A stretch of 64,000 nt of DNA, from positions 17,802,561 through 17,866,560 of the forward strand of contig CM029387.1 of assembly GCA_017165825.1 (NCBI GenBank). The letters are read 5' to 3'. The notes beneath the pieces were generated by a model. It was not told the origin of the DNA. It did no database searches and saw only the letters and a program-made list of their open reading frames with translations. A program made the translations under genes and the position numbers. Below are positions 33,159 through 46,068 of this stretch, in pieces. The DNA is from Hepsetus odoe. Its lineage: Eukaryota; Chordata; Actinopteri; Characiformes; Hepsetidae. Numbering within the stretch: the stretch's first letter is position 1; each line of letters opens with the position of its first letter.

Positions 33159-35290
33159 AGTGACAGTTATGACAGTTGGTATAGACCAATACAGACATTT
33201 ATAGAAGCTTATTCTAGCAAGCATCCACTGTCATGACTTTCTGGGGTAAAACTGACAAAACTAGCTTTTATAACGAATAACCTTTTAAAATGTCAACTGT
33301 CTTAAAAGGCCCAAGCCCTTATATTTACATTTTGCTTTTAACATGCATTTTGCATTCCCACAAATATGATTTCCTCTTTTATTTATAACACTAAACTGAT
33401 CTGTTCATTCCTGAATAAACACAGTTTTCCAATGATCTTGATATATTCAAGGACAAAAACTAATTATTTGCTCACGAGAAAAATTATTGTCCCCTTGGTA
33501 ACTCAATCAACCAGTGAACCCAATTTAATTAATAAAGGAAGAATAAAAGAAGACACACCTAATATTGATTTCGGTCAGCCCTGTAGGATCTAGACATTAC
33601 TTAAATACAAACTTTCCAGTAACGGGACAATCTCTAAAACGGTTCAGCCTGCAGCACACACACAAAAGCTTATTAAATTACATTATACACTGTTTCACTG
33701 TATTTTGCCTTTGCCTCTGTCTGCCTGAAACCCCAGTGGTGTAGAAACTGCTCTGCAGACGTTTCCTCCAGTGAAACTGAACTCCCTGCAGGATTATCCT
33801 GATGAAAGTCTGTGCTGTGTACTTTAATCTGAAAGATAACCCCATTTTACATCCATCTCCTCCTGAGTCCCTCATTATCTGTTATCCCGTGTGATAGCCC
33901 TGTCTTAGAGAGGACCCTGAAACTCAACCCTCGCTTAAAGCCTTTCTTGTAGCTCTGTTTAGCTTCTGTCCAATTCTGCTGCCTCCAGTGTTCATTAAAC
34001 AGTCATATCACTTGACAGCTGAAGGATCTGCTTTCTGCAGCAGGATCTGTCTTATTAGCCTTGTTCTATGATGATGTTGTCTACGTTTGATGACTAAACA
34101 AGGCCTGGCTTGTCTTGTGGCTGCCTAGAATATTGACTTAATTCTGCCAGCACTAAAAATATCTTTCTTATTTCAATTTTTCCAAACAAAAGGCCACCAC
34201 AAGACAGATTAAGGGTTTAAATGGATCATTTGGCCACAAGTGATGAGGATCAAAGTAAGGGAAGTGGTTGAAAGTGGATTTTTAGCTGACATTTTTAACA
34301 TTGTGTCCAGTAAAGTTCGTAGCTTGGGAACAGAGACCCTGAAAATACACCAACAGCCACATTGTCAGCCTCGGAAAGCATCGGTAGGCTGTATATTGTA
34401 AATATTGTACATACATATACATATATTGTATCATTGTAAAAAGTCAAAATGTAACAATAAGTGATACAATTTTACGAAGGCACGTGACCATTATAGAGTG
34501 GCAGCCATGAGAGGGTGCTCTAGCTTTGCTGTGCGTGTTTACTTGTGTACTTCGGAGGGAAAAGTTACTTAAATTGTCCTCCAAAAGTGATGTCAGCACA
34601 TTACAAGGACACTTCATTTTTGTCCAACATGAGCACACCGGACTTTCGTAAAATTAGGTTTCAGCAAACATCTACAGTCTGTATTGTTTAAGTCTTGCTG
34701 AGAGTCTGCTCTAAAATACCTGACGTATGATTTGTGTTGCACATGACACTTAGTGGACTGACGTAGACAACTGTTAGGGTCAGTGAGTGAGTGTGTGTTT
34801 CAGTAGCTGTGTGTGTGTGTGTGTGTGTGTGGTCTCTCATAATGTGTGAGGTCTTTGGCAGCTGACTGCGATGGCGTGTGTGTATGTGTGTGGTACAGGT
34901 CAGAGGACTCAGGCCCAGGTCACGGGGTTAAATGAGGACACGACAGGCCACGTGAGACGACTGATTGACAGGCCAGTTTAAAGGGCCATACCTGCTGTGT
35001 AATAAACTGCAACCGTATTTGCTCTGGAAGATCTGGAGCTCTGAGTGACTGTAGCAGTACAGGAAGCTCCATTCAGTAAAAGTTTACACATGTCAGTGTT
35101 TTTCTCAGCTGTCATTCAAAGCATTGGGAAATGAAACACTTTTTACCTTTTCAGTTCAAGATGATTGAACCAACAGAAACAATTCAAATGAATGTTGAGC
35201 AAGTAAAGAACATTTCAGAGATATATTTTTGCCGCAATGATGTTTTATATTTGTTCATTTAGGGGCTGTTCTAATCTCAAACATCTTACA
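33159..35290. other. Unique sequence with a (TG)n run
   Basis: No gene or transposon recognised. A (TG)n microsatellite lies at 34807-34831. Confidence 0.35.
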
Positions 35291-35295
35291 AACTA

Positions 35296-35844
35296 CAGTA
35301 CTGTGCAAAAGTTTTAGGCAGGTGTGGAAAAAATGCTGTAAACAAAGAATGCTTTCAGAAATGGAAGTGTTCATCATTTATTTTCATCAATCAAGAAAAT
35401 GCAGTGAATGAACAAAAGAGAATCTAAATCAAATCAATATTTGGTGTGACCACCCTTTGCCTTCAAAACAGCATCAGTTCTTCTAGGTACACTTGCACAC
35501 AGTTTTTGAAGGAACTCGGCCGGTAGGTCGTTCCAAACGTCTTGGAGAACTGACCACAGATCTTCTGTGGATGTAGCTTCCTCACATCCTTCTGTCTCTT
35601 CATGTAATCCAGACACACTGGATGATGTTGAGATCAGGGCTCTGTGGGGGCCAGAAGAACTGATGCTGGTTTGAAGGCAAAAGGTATTAACACCAAATAT
35701 TGATCTGATTTAGATTTTTCTTTTGTTCGTTCACTTTGCATTTTGTAAATTGATCACAATTAGCAATCGTTATTTATATTTCTGAAATCATTTTTTTGTT
35801 TACAGCATTTTTTCACACCTGCCTAAAACCTTTGCACAGTACTG
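35296..35844 (-). mobile_element. Tc1-type deletion derivative, copy 2
   Basis: A 549-bp element with the same inverted ends as the 17.6-kb copy and intact TA on both flanks, in the opposite orientation. On the minus strand a frame (35434-35616) still reads TEDLWSVLQDVWNDLP, then LQKLCASVPRRTDAV and KAKGGHTKY-stop. This is the authentic C-terminal end of a Tc1 transposase. The catalytic DDE region before it is almost wholly deleted. Confidence 0.88.
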
Positions 35845-36189
35845 TATGTCAGCGGTGGGCGGAGCCAAACTGATAAGAAGTTCTTGATGTATTTATGACC
35901 ACACCTTATCACACCTCGAGGTCATCTTAAACACATGTAATTAATTAGGCCCTTTGGACCCTGCCTTGTCCCCAGTGTTTGCTATTTCAAAATATTTTTG
36001 TTTAGGAATAAAAAAGGATGTTTTTGTATGATCTGCACTTGATGACGTGTCTGCGCTGTTTCTTTTTTATATAATCATATATTATTATATAGATTTATGA
36101 ATTTGAATTTAGGGAAAGTAAAGCCATTATAAAACGGCAACAATCAAACATGACGACAGAAGTGTGATGACTTTGGGAAACATTCTTAG

Positions 36190-36610
36190 GGTCTGGACAA
36201 TCTGCCCTAAATGAAAAAAAACTAATTCTGCTGTCTAACAGAACTTTCTAAAAGGGGAATGTGCAGTTTGTGATCACAATCTTACTAAAATTGCAGCTAG
36301 GTAATGATATTTGGAAGTGGAATGGTCTAGAAAAAGCCCTGACTTGAACCCCATTGACATGCTGTGGCAAGTCATTGAACAGGAACTCCATGCTCAAAAG
36401 CCATCCAACAGTGATATGAATTGCTGAATTGCAGCAATTGAGCATGAAGAGTGGACCCAAATTCCCCCACAATGATGTGAAACACTGATCTCATTTTAGG
36501 AAGCATTTGGTTACAGTTTTGCTGCTTGAGGTGGCATAACCAGTTCTTGAAGTTTAAGGGGCAGTTACTTTTCCCCCACAAATGACACAGGTGTGTCTGT
36601 GTGTTTGCTT
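36190..36610 (+). pseudogene. Tc1-like transposase C-terminal fragment
   Basis: Plus-strand sequence such as 'ctgacttgaaccccattgac', followed by 'atgctgtggcaagtcattga', matches the DLNPIE-to-MLWQ part of Tc1 transposases. 'ggggcagttacttttccccc' is a terminal-type stretch of a different Tc1 family from those at 17.6 and 35.3 kb. Frames are broken. Confidence 0.65.
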
Positions 36611-36899
36611 GTTTTTTATGGTTTTATGATTTTTATATTCTTTAAGTAAACGCAGTCATTAGATTTTAAATGAATCAGCCTGTGCTGTTTTGAACATCCC
36701 TGAGCTGGACATCTAAAGGAAGTCTTTTAACCCTCACCTTAAGGTTTAATGATTAGTGTTGCATCAGTTAATGGGATACCCTATACATGCAGTCTAATTA
36801 TTACCACTTTCAATGCAGATGGCTCTTAAAGTTATGTTTATCTATTAAAACAAGGGTCCATCAAATAATAAAGAAACATGGTCAGTCAAGTTGTGTTAC

Positions 36900-37605
36900 C
36901 ATTGTGAAAGTTTGTTATGAACTGAGGAGCATATCAGAGTGCAGGATATGTATGAAGGCACTGTGACAGTGGTGAAGTCTGCAATAGGAGTGACAGATGT
37001 GGAGTTGGTAAAATTACAACAAGAATCAGTGAAGAGCCCTTTCTTGTTTGCAATGATGATGGACAGATTAACAAAAGAGAGTTCACAGGAGTCTCCATGG
37101 ACTATGATGTTTATAGCTGACATTATGATCTGAGCTTGACAAGACCCTGTAGAGGTGGAGATCTGCACTAGAGAGGAAGTCAGTAGGGCTAAGACAGTTT
37201 ACATGAGTGTGAATAAAATGGAGAACATGGTAATGATTCCATGGTGTAGAAGAGAGGTGAAGAAGGGAGCGCAGACCGGTTAGAATGGCAGAACTGATCT
37301 ATCACAGATGAGTACATGCAAGAATGAAAGGGAAGCTGTACAAGATGATTTGGAAGTCAGAGATGCGTGTCATCATTGGTTTGAACATGTCCAGAGGAGA
37401 GATGAGGTGCATATCAGGAGAAGGATGTCAAGGATGAAGGTGCCAGACAAGAGAAGAAGAGGAAGGAGAAAGAGGATGTGGTTTATGGATGTAATGGGCA
37501 TCATGCAGGCGGTCTGTGTGAAAGAGGAAGATGCAAAAGACAGGAAGAAATGGAGATGGACAATCTGCTGTAGCAACCCCTAATTGCAGCAGCCAAAAGA
37601 AAAAA
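36900..37605 (+). pseudogene. RTE-type LINE, 5'-truncated
   Basis: Two broken frames of one ORF2 are visible. The first (36939-37133) reads MQDMYEGTVTVVKSAIGVTD, then SPFLFAMMMDRLT and SPWTMMF. Here the reverse transcriptase FADD motif has become FIAD, followed by a stop. The second (37308-37583) gives HWFEHVQRRDEVHIRRRM, then KEEDAKDRKKWR, the typical RTE-like C-terminus. A short AT-rich tail follows. The copy is dead. Confidence 0.75.
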
Positions 37606-37634
37606 TATTGTTATTATTATTGCATATATATATA

Positions 37635-37636
<2 letters not shown>

Positions 37637-37673
<37 letters not shown>

Positions 37674-38366
37674 ATATGTATATCTATGTATATTGTTAAA
37701 AATATAGAAATTACTAAGAAATTAATCTTATTGAAAATGTCATTAATTTTTTTTGGTTAAACATCTAAAACACACAAACAAACTATGACAAACAGCATCA
37801 CATAGCATTGCCACCATGAGCTAAGTGTTGAAAACCATAGTATTAATATCATAGCTGTCATTTAATCCTTCTGACTTTACATTCATTGATTAATTTAAAA
37901 CTATATATTAACAGTCTACCAAACTACCAAAAATGATCAAAAACTACTTGGAAAATGTCATTTCATTAGTTTACCTAAGAGCGCTTTTGCCTTTTCTTTT
38001 AACGTTGGCGATTCAAGTTTTTTTTTTTTTTGTCTTTTTTTTGTCTTTTTTACTTTAATTGCAGCCCTGCATCTAAATGCATAGCTCATAATTTCTCAAT
38101 GTGGTTCCAGTGGAGGTCAATCATGAATGCCCGAATGCTTGACATGGACAAGACTCTTTTCTAGGTCTATTGTCTTTATTGCACAGCAACCATAAAAAAA
38201 AACATTACAGAGAAACACATGCAGCAGTTTCTCACAACGGACCTACAGACAGAACCGCTTGGGCAATTTTCGGTAATTGTTGATGGGTGTACAGCTGGCT
38301 TTACATGAGAGAGAGCCAGGCGGGCTTGTTTGACTGAGAGTTCGTCGTGTGTGTGTGTGTGTGTGT

Positions 38367-38402
<36 letters not shown>
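37637..38402. repeat. Two (TG)n microsatellites
   Basis: (TG)n at 37637-37669 and again at 38349-38402. The DNA between is AT-rich, with a T-run around 38020-38050. No gene is seen. Confidence 0.75.
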
Positions 38403-38404
<2 letters not shown>

Positions 38405-38828
38405 ATGACAGTGTCTCTCTTCTCAGTCTGTTATTAACGTCCTAGGAAAAGCATGACTTAGCCCATTCCACGCATTCACTTTTTGCCCGCAATAAAGAAT
38501 CCACCCACGCAAATATACGCAAGCCACTTTTAGACATAAATACATGGTGGCATATATAGTGCCACTTATTTTAGCCAATGAAGGAGAGGCTGCCGTGCCG
38601 TCACACACCCAAAAGCACAGCATTGTACCAAAGACAGAAATACAAGGCACTACATTATGTAAGGCATGTCTAACCCTCAGAATTCTGGAGCAGACCTGTG
38701 CACAGACAGACAGGATTAACACCAATTAACCCAGTTCTAGGAGTTTCACCAGTTTCAATTATTTCCTTATAATTGAAGGCTTTAATTACCTTTCAATTAT
38801 TTTCCCACCAAGCACGAACCATCCTCAT

Positions 38829-39053
38829 TGATTAGGGACTAGACCCCAGGATCAGAAGGTCAAGTGTTTGAATCAGACCAGTAGGTTGCCCTGAAGTAAC
38901 CTTGAGCAAGGTACCGCCCCATCACTGCTCCCCGGGCACTTTAAATAGGTGCCCCCAGCTGCATGTGTGTGTGTGTGTGGGTTGAATTTCGTCGTGGTTC
39001 ACTGTGTGCTGTGTTTTACAATGACAAAAATAGTCACTTTCATCTTCACTTTT
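38829..39053 (+). repeat. SINE-A
   Basis: Plus-strand copy with a diverged head ('tgtttgaatcagaccagtag'), a preserved 'aaccttgagcaaggtac' block, a short (TG)n run and the 'agtcactttca' tail. Confidence 0.75.
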
Positions 39054-40746
39054 CCACATGGTTGTTTAAGAAATGAGAAGCAGAGCAGACTTTTAAGGAT
39101 GATCCCCTTACGATTCTTGGTTGTAAAAAGTATTGCTCAGTAATTACACTGAAAACAATGAAAATATGTTTTGTAGTGAGTTATTATGATGTAAAACAAT
39201 GCAAATAAGGAACAATACGTTGTTGTAAGGAGTATGATTGGAAGGCTAGGCAAAAAAAGTTTCCTTTTTTTCTAATTTCATGTTTTTTGCTTCTGATGTG
39301 AATGTACTCCAGTGTGGCTTTGCCTTTCACAACGCCGATGGTAAAGTGTATTTTAGGGTTAGTAAAACACACAGCGTGGCCCCGGATTTCAGCAAACCAA
39401 GAAATCCAGCATGTCTTTCACATTCCTGTGGAAGTTGCATGACTAGAATGAAATCTGGGTCATTACAAACAATTCCTTTCACTCCTTTGTAATTCCCAGA
39501 GCTTTTTCCTGTAAAAGCCAGTTTTATTTTTTTTGTGTAAGAACAGATGAATCAACATGACCCCTGAGACGACCTTAAAGTAGCGGTTCTGAAGCCCACT
39601 GATGATCCAGCTTTACGAAATTTGCATTCTGCATGAAAAGTTTTTTTGCACAAAAATGTAACTATCTTTGCTTAAGTAATAATTGATTTTTGTAATTACA
39701 GAATGGCTTTTACTTGCTATCAATTCACCCCCTGTACTGATGCGTTCTAGTCACACTTCTGGCTTTTTTCTGCTGGTTTTGATGCTAAAGTGACCAAATT
39801 TGGGCAAAAGGAAGGCTTTTATTCATCCATTTTTATGCATCTTTGGGTCACTATATAACTAAAAAGTTATATAGGTTAAACTGGTATACAGATGTTGTCT
39901 GCAATATTGTTTTCTTTCGCTCCTGCTAAATAATGAACAGATGTTGTGTACAAAAGAAAAAAATCCATTAACTTTGATGCTAGCTGTGTCTGGCTCAGAG
40001 TTGTGGGGCATTTGGAGTAAGTGTGCAAACACAGCTCATCTCTAATGGAGGCCATTTGTCATCTTGGGTCAACACAACCCCCCCCCCATTTCTGCCCTTT
40101 CTGTTGTGAGGAGCTGTGTGTTCCACAAGAACCAGATCAGGTTACTGATTCCTTTTACCCACCGTGAACCTCGGTCATTTTTTACTGGCAGCATAGCACA
40201 GGGTGTTTTAACCTTACCACCTGTCTGTTCAGATAACTAGAAGATGCTGAATGTTCCATCAGATGAAATGCTCCTCAGTGGTTCTTGGCTTGGATCTGCA
40301 GTTCTAGAAAATAATGTGCTCCTTCAAAAATAAAGGTGTCTTTGGAGGGATGCCATTTAATGATCTTTTCCCTCGTTGGTTCATGGCCTTGGTCATATGT
40401 GGCACCATTTCTCACGCCATTTAAATGATGTTTCCATGCGACCAAGCTGTAATGGCTTTACTCAACGTACACTACCATTACTTATGTTTCATGACATCGC
40501 CGTGCCTCAGTGGTTGGAGAAACGCATTAGCCGTTATGTTTTGCACGACATCCAGTTTGGTGTATTGTCCTTGTTTTCTATGTTCTATGTACAAGTGCTA
40601 AGTTTCATCTGTAGTTTCTACACTCTTCCTTTCATTTGCTCAATTTCACAACGGAATTCTACTTGATTCCACAGATCAGACTACCTGAATGAATCCTTCA
40701 AGGGAAACTGGCAGAGGAAAGTTGGGTTTGATGTCCCTAATGGGAG
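39054..40746. other. Unique sequence, no gene seen
   Basis: AT-rich DNA with a poly-C run near 40079-40087. No exon or repeat recognised. Confidence 0.35.
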
Positions 40747-40759
40747 TTTAAATAGTTTA

Positions 40760-40889
40760 TCCATCCATCCATCCATTATCTGTCGCTTGTCCCAAACGGG
40801 GTCGCGGGGGAGTGCTGGTGTCCAACCCAGCGCACACAGGGCGAGGACGGGGGACGCACCCTGGACAGGTCGCCAGCCCATCGCAGGGA
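40760..40889 (-). mobile_element. 130-bp L2-tail mini-retroposon with exact TSD
   Basis: A second free-standing copy of the module, on the minus strand. It starts 'tccctgcgatgggctggcga' and ends in (ATGG)n. It is flanked by an exact 13-bp duplication, TTTAAATAGTTTA, at 40747-40759 and 40890-40902. Its length equals that of the 10.5-kb copy. Confidence 0.82.
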
Positions 40890-40902
40890 TTTAAATAGTT
40901 TA

Positions 40903-43089
40903 ATAGTCTTTAAATGATGTTAATATGGCAAGAGGTTCATTTAGCTTTGCACAGCCAGTAGACATTTTACTTTTGTACTGAGAGTGCTCAATATTTTTTT
41001 TGTTTTTTTGTTTAAGTTGAATGGTTTAATTGTGTTTGAACCGAAATGAAGTTTAATTATCTTTGCAAATAGGCAGCTCATGAAATTGTCCCTGATAGAA
41101 TAACTTTTTACTGTTATACTCGTTCATTTCACAGCTTGAATTTTTACTTTAAGTAACTAAAAAGCTTGCATCAGTACTTTTTTTAGATGTATTTTATTAC
41201 ACAAGTAGATTTTTAGTCAAGTTACAAATGATGGTGTTATAGGAGCACATGGAAATAAACAAATGCATGACATTGGAATTGTATTTATTCACTGTTTGAA
41301 CCTTTTTAAACTAAAAACTGCAAGTCTTCTCTAAAGGGTTTCTCCTTTTGTTTAAATCACTTTTTTTCATAAAAACCGAGCTGTGACATCCATTTGAACT
41401 CATTGCCCATTAATTGGGAAAGTTTTATTCCACTGTGGGAGGTAAATTACAGAAGTGTAAAAGAGCACAGAGACAGTGTTTTCTTTGGGCCAATCCTGAG
41501 TCTTACAACATAGTGATCCGTGGTGAGATCAGATTTAATACCGGAGGGTTTAGATGGATTACATAATAATGGAATATTCTGAAGTTGTAGTTTTAAGGGA
41601 TTATTCTTTCATCCAGGAATGATTAGATTACATAGAGGGGTCAAATATCACAAATATCACAACCTCGGAAACTGGGATTTTCCTGGCTCAGACTGTTTAC
41701 TCTAACTTAGAGATTTTAAATAGACAGTAAAATCAGTAAATAATGGTTAAAAAGTAAAGATGTATAAGGGCTGGATCAGATACAGGAAAGAAGAAAGAAC
41801 CAATCCTGTAGTAAATCTAGTCTTAAAATGGCAAACACGCTCTGTGAAGTCATATGAAGATGCCCATTAAAGTCTCTCCAATAATAACAGCTTGTTTGAA
41901 AGTGATTAGAAGAAAGACTGGAACAATGTGGTTATTTGTTGCTGCAGCAACCTGGCATTTAGTGTTCTCCTCCAAGCATGTTCATACTGAATTTTAGCCC
42001 TGATTTTCCACTTTCTACAGTATTTGGGAATCAGATACCAGATCGGAAGAAAATTTGGATTCACTGGGTCTCACAAATCAGCTAGTGGTGAGTGAACTGT
42101 TCAAAGACACCATCTAAGAGCCTCACAAAGGCCTTGAAGGCGCCCAAAGGATATTAAACAGGCTAAATATCTGAACCTGCCAGTGAGTCTGACACCTGAA
42201 ATGCACTGTGAACCAGCTGGGACTGGCAGTGACTGCGAAGATGAGCCAATGAGAATGCAGGACACAGATTTAGGGGAAACTTGGGCAAAAGTTTATATTC
42301 TTTATTTTTATACTTTCAATTTCTTTTTCTTCTATTTCTTCTGGTTTTTCTCTGCAAATCGGCCCACAAGCAGCTTTATCCGATGAATTTTTTCCCAAAA
42401 ACAAAGATTGGAGAGCAGACTGGGGACTGGGGGGGAAGTTTGGGACCCACTGTCGCTAGTCACTCATGTAGTGTGTAAACCACACACACTTGAACATTCC
42501 TGATGCAGGGATGGTAGTGTTAGCAAAGCACATGGTACATTTTTCCCGCCCTGACAGTGGCAGTGTCATAGGGTTACAGGAGACCTGGCTAATGTCTGGT
42601 TGAAAATTTGGAAAAATGTGGGGATAAAAGGCCTGTTTTCTTCTCATCTTTGATCAAAGTGTTATGTCCTTTCCAAACATCTTATGAGTTTTGATGATAT
42701 CACTGTGCACCACCATTAATATCATATTTCACCTCCCCCTCCCACCCCCTCACCTCAGATAGCTCAAAGACCCTCCCCAGTCCTGCAAAATTGTCACAGC
42801 ATGGAAGGAAGTTCGGATTTCAAGTTCACATCTGTCTGGCTGTCATTTGAAGACGAATAACTTCATAAAGGATGACAGTTATGAGAAAATTACAAGTGTT
42901 GAAGGTGTGTGTGCAAAGCATGTCAGTGGCCTGTGGTCATTTTCAGCTGTGTAAGTGTCCTCCCTGTCCTCACTGAGTTAAATCAATCTGTACCCCCAGC
43001 CTTTCAAACAGAACATGGAGCATGAATGCTTCAGGGGAACATGCATTTCTGATACAGTAATTGAAAAGATAGTCAGAAGTTTAAAATAA
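40903..43089. other. Unique sequence, no gene seen
   Basis: AT-rich DNA; no credible exon, RNA gene or transposon end. Confidence 0.35.
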
Positions 43090-43325
43090 ACTGCGGTGGC
43101 CTAGTGGTTAGGGAGTTGGCCCAAGATGCCAGACCAGTAGGTTGCCCTGAGATACCCTTGAGCAAGGTACTGTCCCCATCACTGCTCCCTGGGTGCTTTC
43201 AGTAGCTGCCCCCTGCTGCATGTGTGTGTAGGTAAAATGCAGAGGTGTAATTTTGTAGTGGTTCACTGTGTGTTGTGCCGTGTACTAACAATGACACGGA
43301 TGGTCACTTTCACTTTCCCTTTCAC
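43090..43325 (+). repeat. SINE-A lacking the B box
   Basis: It has the usual head start 'ggtggcctagtggttaggga', but the 'gggttcaaaccc' B-box region is deleted and the sequence jumps to 'cagaccagtaggttgccctg'. The rest of the copy is intact to 'cactttcactttcc'. Confidence 0.8.
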
Positions 43326-45417
43326 AATAAATAACTAAATAGCTAAATAGCTAAATAACAGGAATGAAATAGCAATAATAAATATGAAATATAAAAAAAA
43401 AATCATTTAATTTTAATTGAAGCCATGTTTAGGGAATTGTCTGCAGCAGTTGAATTATATAAATCCTAAAAAAATAAAAGGAACAAAATCCTAGGCTGCA
43501 AAGAAATTTGTTTCAAAGTCTTTGCTAAGAAAAAATAAACAAAATCTAATATAAAAATATCTCCGAATAAAACCCAATGCAACAAATCAATCACCTATTT
43601 ATGATACTATTCACTTTTTTCGATACGATTCACATTTTTATTGGAGTATTCATCACTACCACAGTCTTAGTTTGTATAAATAGCAACGATATAATAAAAA
43701 TAAGACATTATATTATATTATAGTTTTAGTATAACTGTGCCCTCCATCAAGCCAAAGGCAGATGTGAATGGTAGATGGAGGAACTACTATTAGAAACTTG
43801 TGTTGCTGCGATGCATGCTCAGATATTCAGATGGATTTAAGTATCACTTCAGCAACATAACCCTGAAGTGTATGTGTAACATCCCAGCCATGATGTTAAT
43901 CACACTAACAAACTCCTAACATGCTGATTTCATTTTGATATCAGCAGTTCTTCCTGTAACTTCCTGTAGCTTGTAACTGTAGTATAATGACTTTTCAGAT
44001 CTTGTCAGTGAATACAGAAAGTTGCAGTCGTGTTGTTCTTTCTGCAGAGTCGGTATCAGTTGTGAGTAGTAGTGTAGAAGTCCTTGGTCGGTCTGACGTT
44101 TAGTCACAAGGTTGCTCCAATTACGGAAACACCCGAGGGCAGCTAGCTCCTGAAGGACATGTGACTGTCACATACTGCAGCCAGGATTGGGCAGAAACAA
44201 CAATCCAACTTGCCAAGCAATTACACTCATGACCATCGGCAGGTGATGGACAAGGAGAGATGGAAAGACTTTCTTCTAGGATGTAAAACTGCAAAACGGC
44301 CAAATGGCAATTCGGCTAAACAACGGAAAGACAAGAAATATAAGACAGCAAAAGGGGTCCCCAGGCCGTGGTCTCACTTTACCAGTGCCCCAACGTCCAA
44401 CATGCTGTTTTGTCCCCCTGCCAAGAGCGAAATATCACTACCATATTAGATTCTCACCGTATATCTCACCGTGTCATTGCAAGCCAGTCACTATAAATGG
44501 AAAGGCCTCTTTTGGCTGGCACAGGTTTTCCCTGGCCGAGGCACATGGGCCACCTGACTCAGCCACAAAGCTTACAATAGCATCACAAATCTGTCCCCAA
44601 ACGCATCCCTTCCAACTTTGGTTTGTGCATTAGCAAGGCTGGGCACAGTTGGAGAGAGTTAAGCACTAGTTTTATCACTTCTTTATTGAAGTTCCCTTGG
44701 GATCAGTGAAGTCCTTTGATTCTGATTCTGTTCATATAGGTGTTATGAAGTCTACTATGATTTTTGGAAAAACTCCCCTGCAGCGTTTTGGCCACTACAC
44801 TGTTCAATGTTTGAGATTTTTGAGTCTGTCATGCATGTTATAATTTAATTGCAGTTTGCTTTGAGATGAGCCCTCCAGCCATCACATTCAAGTGACGAGC
44901 CTCCATTCAGACCAAAAATAACATCTGAAAAACCTCCAGATAAGGCTGAGATTAATTTCTGCTATGAGAAGCACTACTGATGTCCTCATAGACTCCCAGC
45001 TTTGATTTTCGCTCTAATAAAACGCACTTTAATTCACCAGAAATGCCCAAATTCACACTTTGGAGTGGCCACTAAGGTTGAATTACAGTTACAACGAATT
45101 CAGGCAAGTCAATAAAAGCATCCCTATAATTTTCATAAAATACTTCCTTATGGCTTTCCATTAAGGCACCACAGACGTGTGGTTTTTGCCACTGCTTTGT
45201 CTGAAGTGTCTGTGTTTAGATGTATTGTTAAATTTAGCTGCCAACAGTAGGTCATATTTTGCCCTGAAAAGCAAAGTCAAATGTTCGCCTCCTTAATAAA
45301 GAGCAAGACAATGAGTGACTATTACGTTATCGTCTTTATTAGCAACCTTAGCTGTATTTCCATGCTAAATTTGGGGGATAAAACATCGTTGCATGTGGAA
45401 AACATCCTTGAGTGGAA
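43326..45417. other. Unique sequence, no gene seen
   Basis: AT-rich, with a TA-rich patch near 43680-43730. The stretch 44290-44640 has a longer open frame (109 codons), but no known motif or splice context. Confidence 0.35.
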
Positions 45418-45664
45418 AGTTGTGTGGCCTAGTGGTCAGGGAGTTTGCCACAGGATCACAAGATTGTGGGTTCAAACCCCGTACCAGTAGGTTGCCCTTA
45501 GGTACCCTTGAGCAAGGTACTATCCCCATCACTGCTCCCTGGGTGCTTTCCTAGCTGCCCCTTGCTGCACGGTGTTTGCATGGATTAAATGCAGAGGTCC
45601 AGTTTCACTGTGTGCTGTGCTGTGCTGTGACCCTGCAATGACAAGAATAGTCACTTTCACTTTA
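45418..45664 (+). repeat. SINE-A, full length
   Basis: Complete plus-strand copy: 'gtggcctagtggtcaggga', 'gggttcaaacccc', 'acccttgagcaaggtac', 'gtgctgtgctgtgctgtga', 'cactttcacttta'. Confidence 0.85.
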
Positions 45665-46068
45665 AAGTGTATTAAGCATTTTCATTGGACTGTTCCTTCC
45701 ACAACCACAAACAATTCTGGTAATTATTCAGTAACATTGATGTACATATTTGTTCTATTTGTATCACTTTACCTATTCAATGTAATACTTTTAATATTTA
45801 TGCTGTATATGTTTCAATATTTTATTTATGGTTTAATATTACAAACAGCTTTATCATTTTATCTTTAGATGTTTTAGATATCTCATGTAGCTTGAAATTA
45901 TTTCGATGACCGACGAAATTGTTGATAAATTGCATGACTACTAGTGTACAAATAAATTACGGTGGAATTTAGACCTGTTTACATGCCTTTAAGGCATTCA
46001 GGCATTAGCAGGCCTGTAAGTGATGCTTAAGCATTTGTGAAATCGTGCAAGGTGGCACCGCTGTGTTT

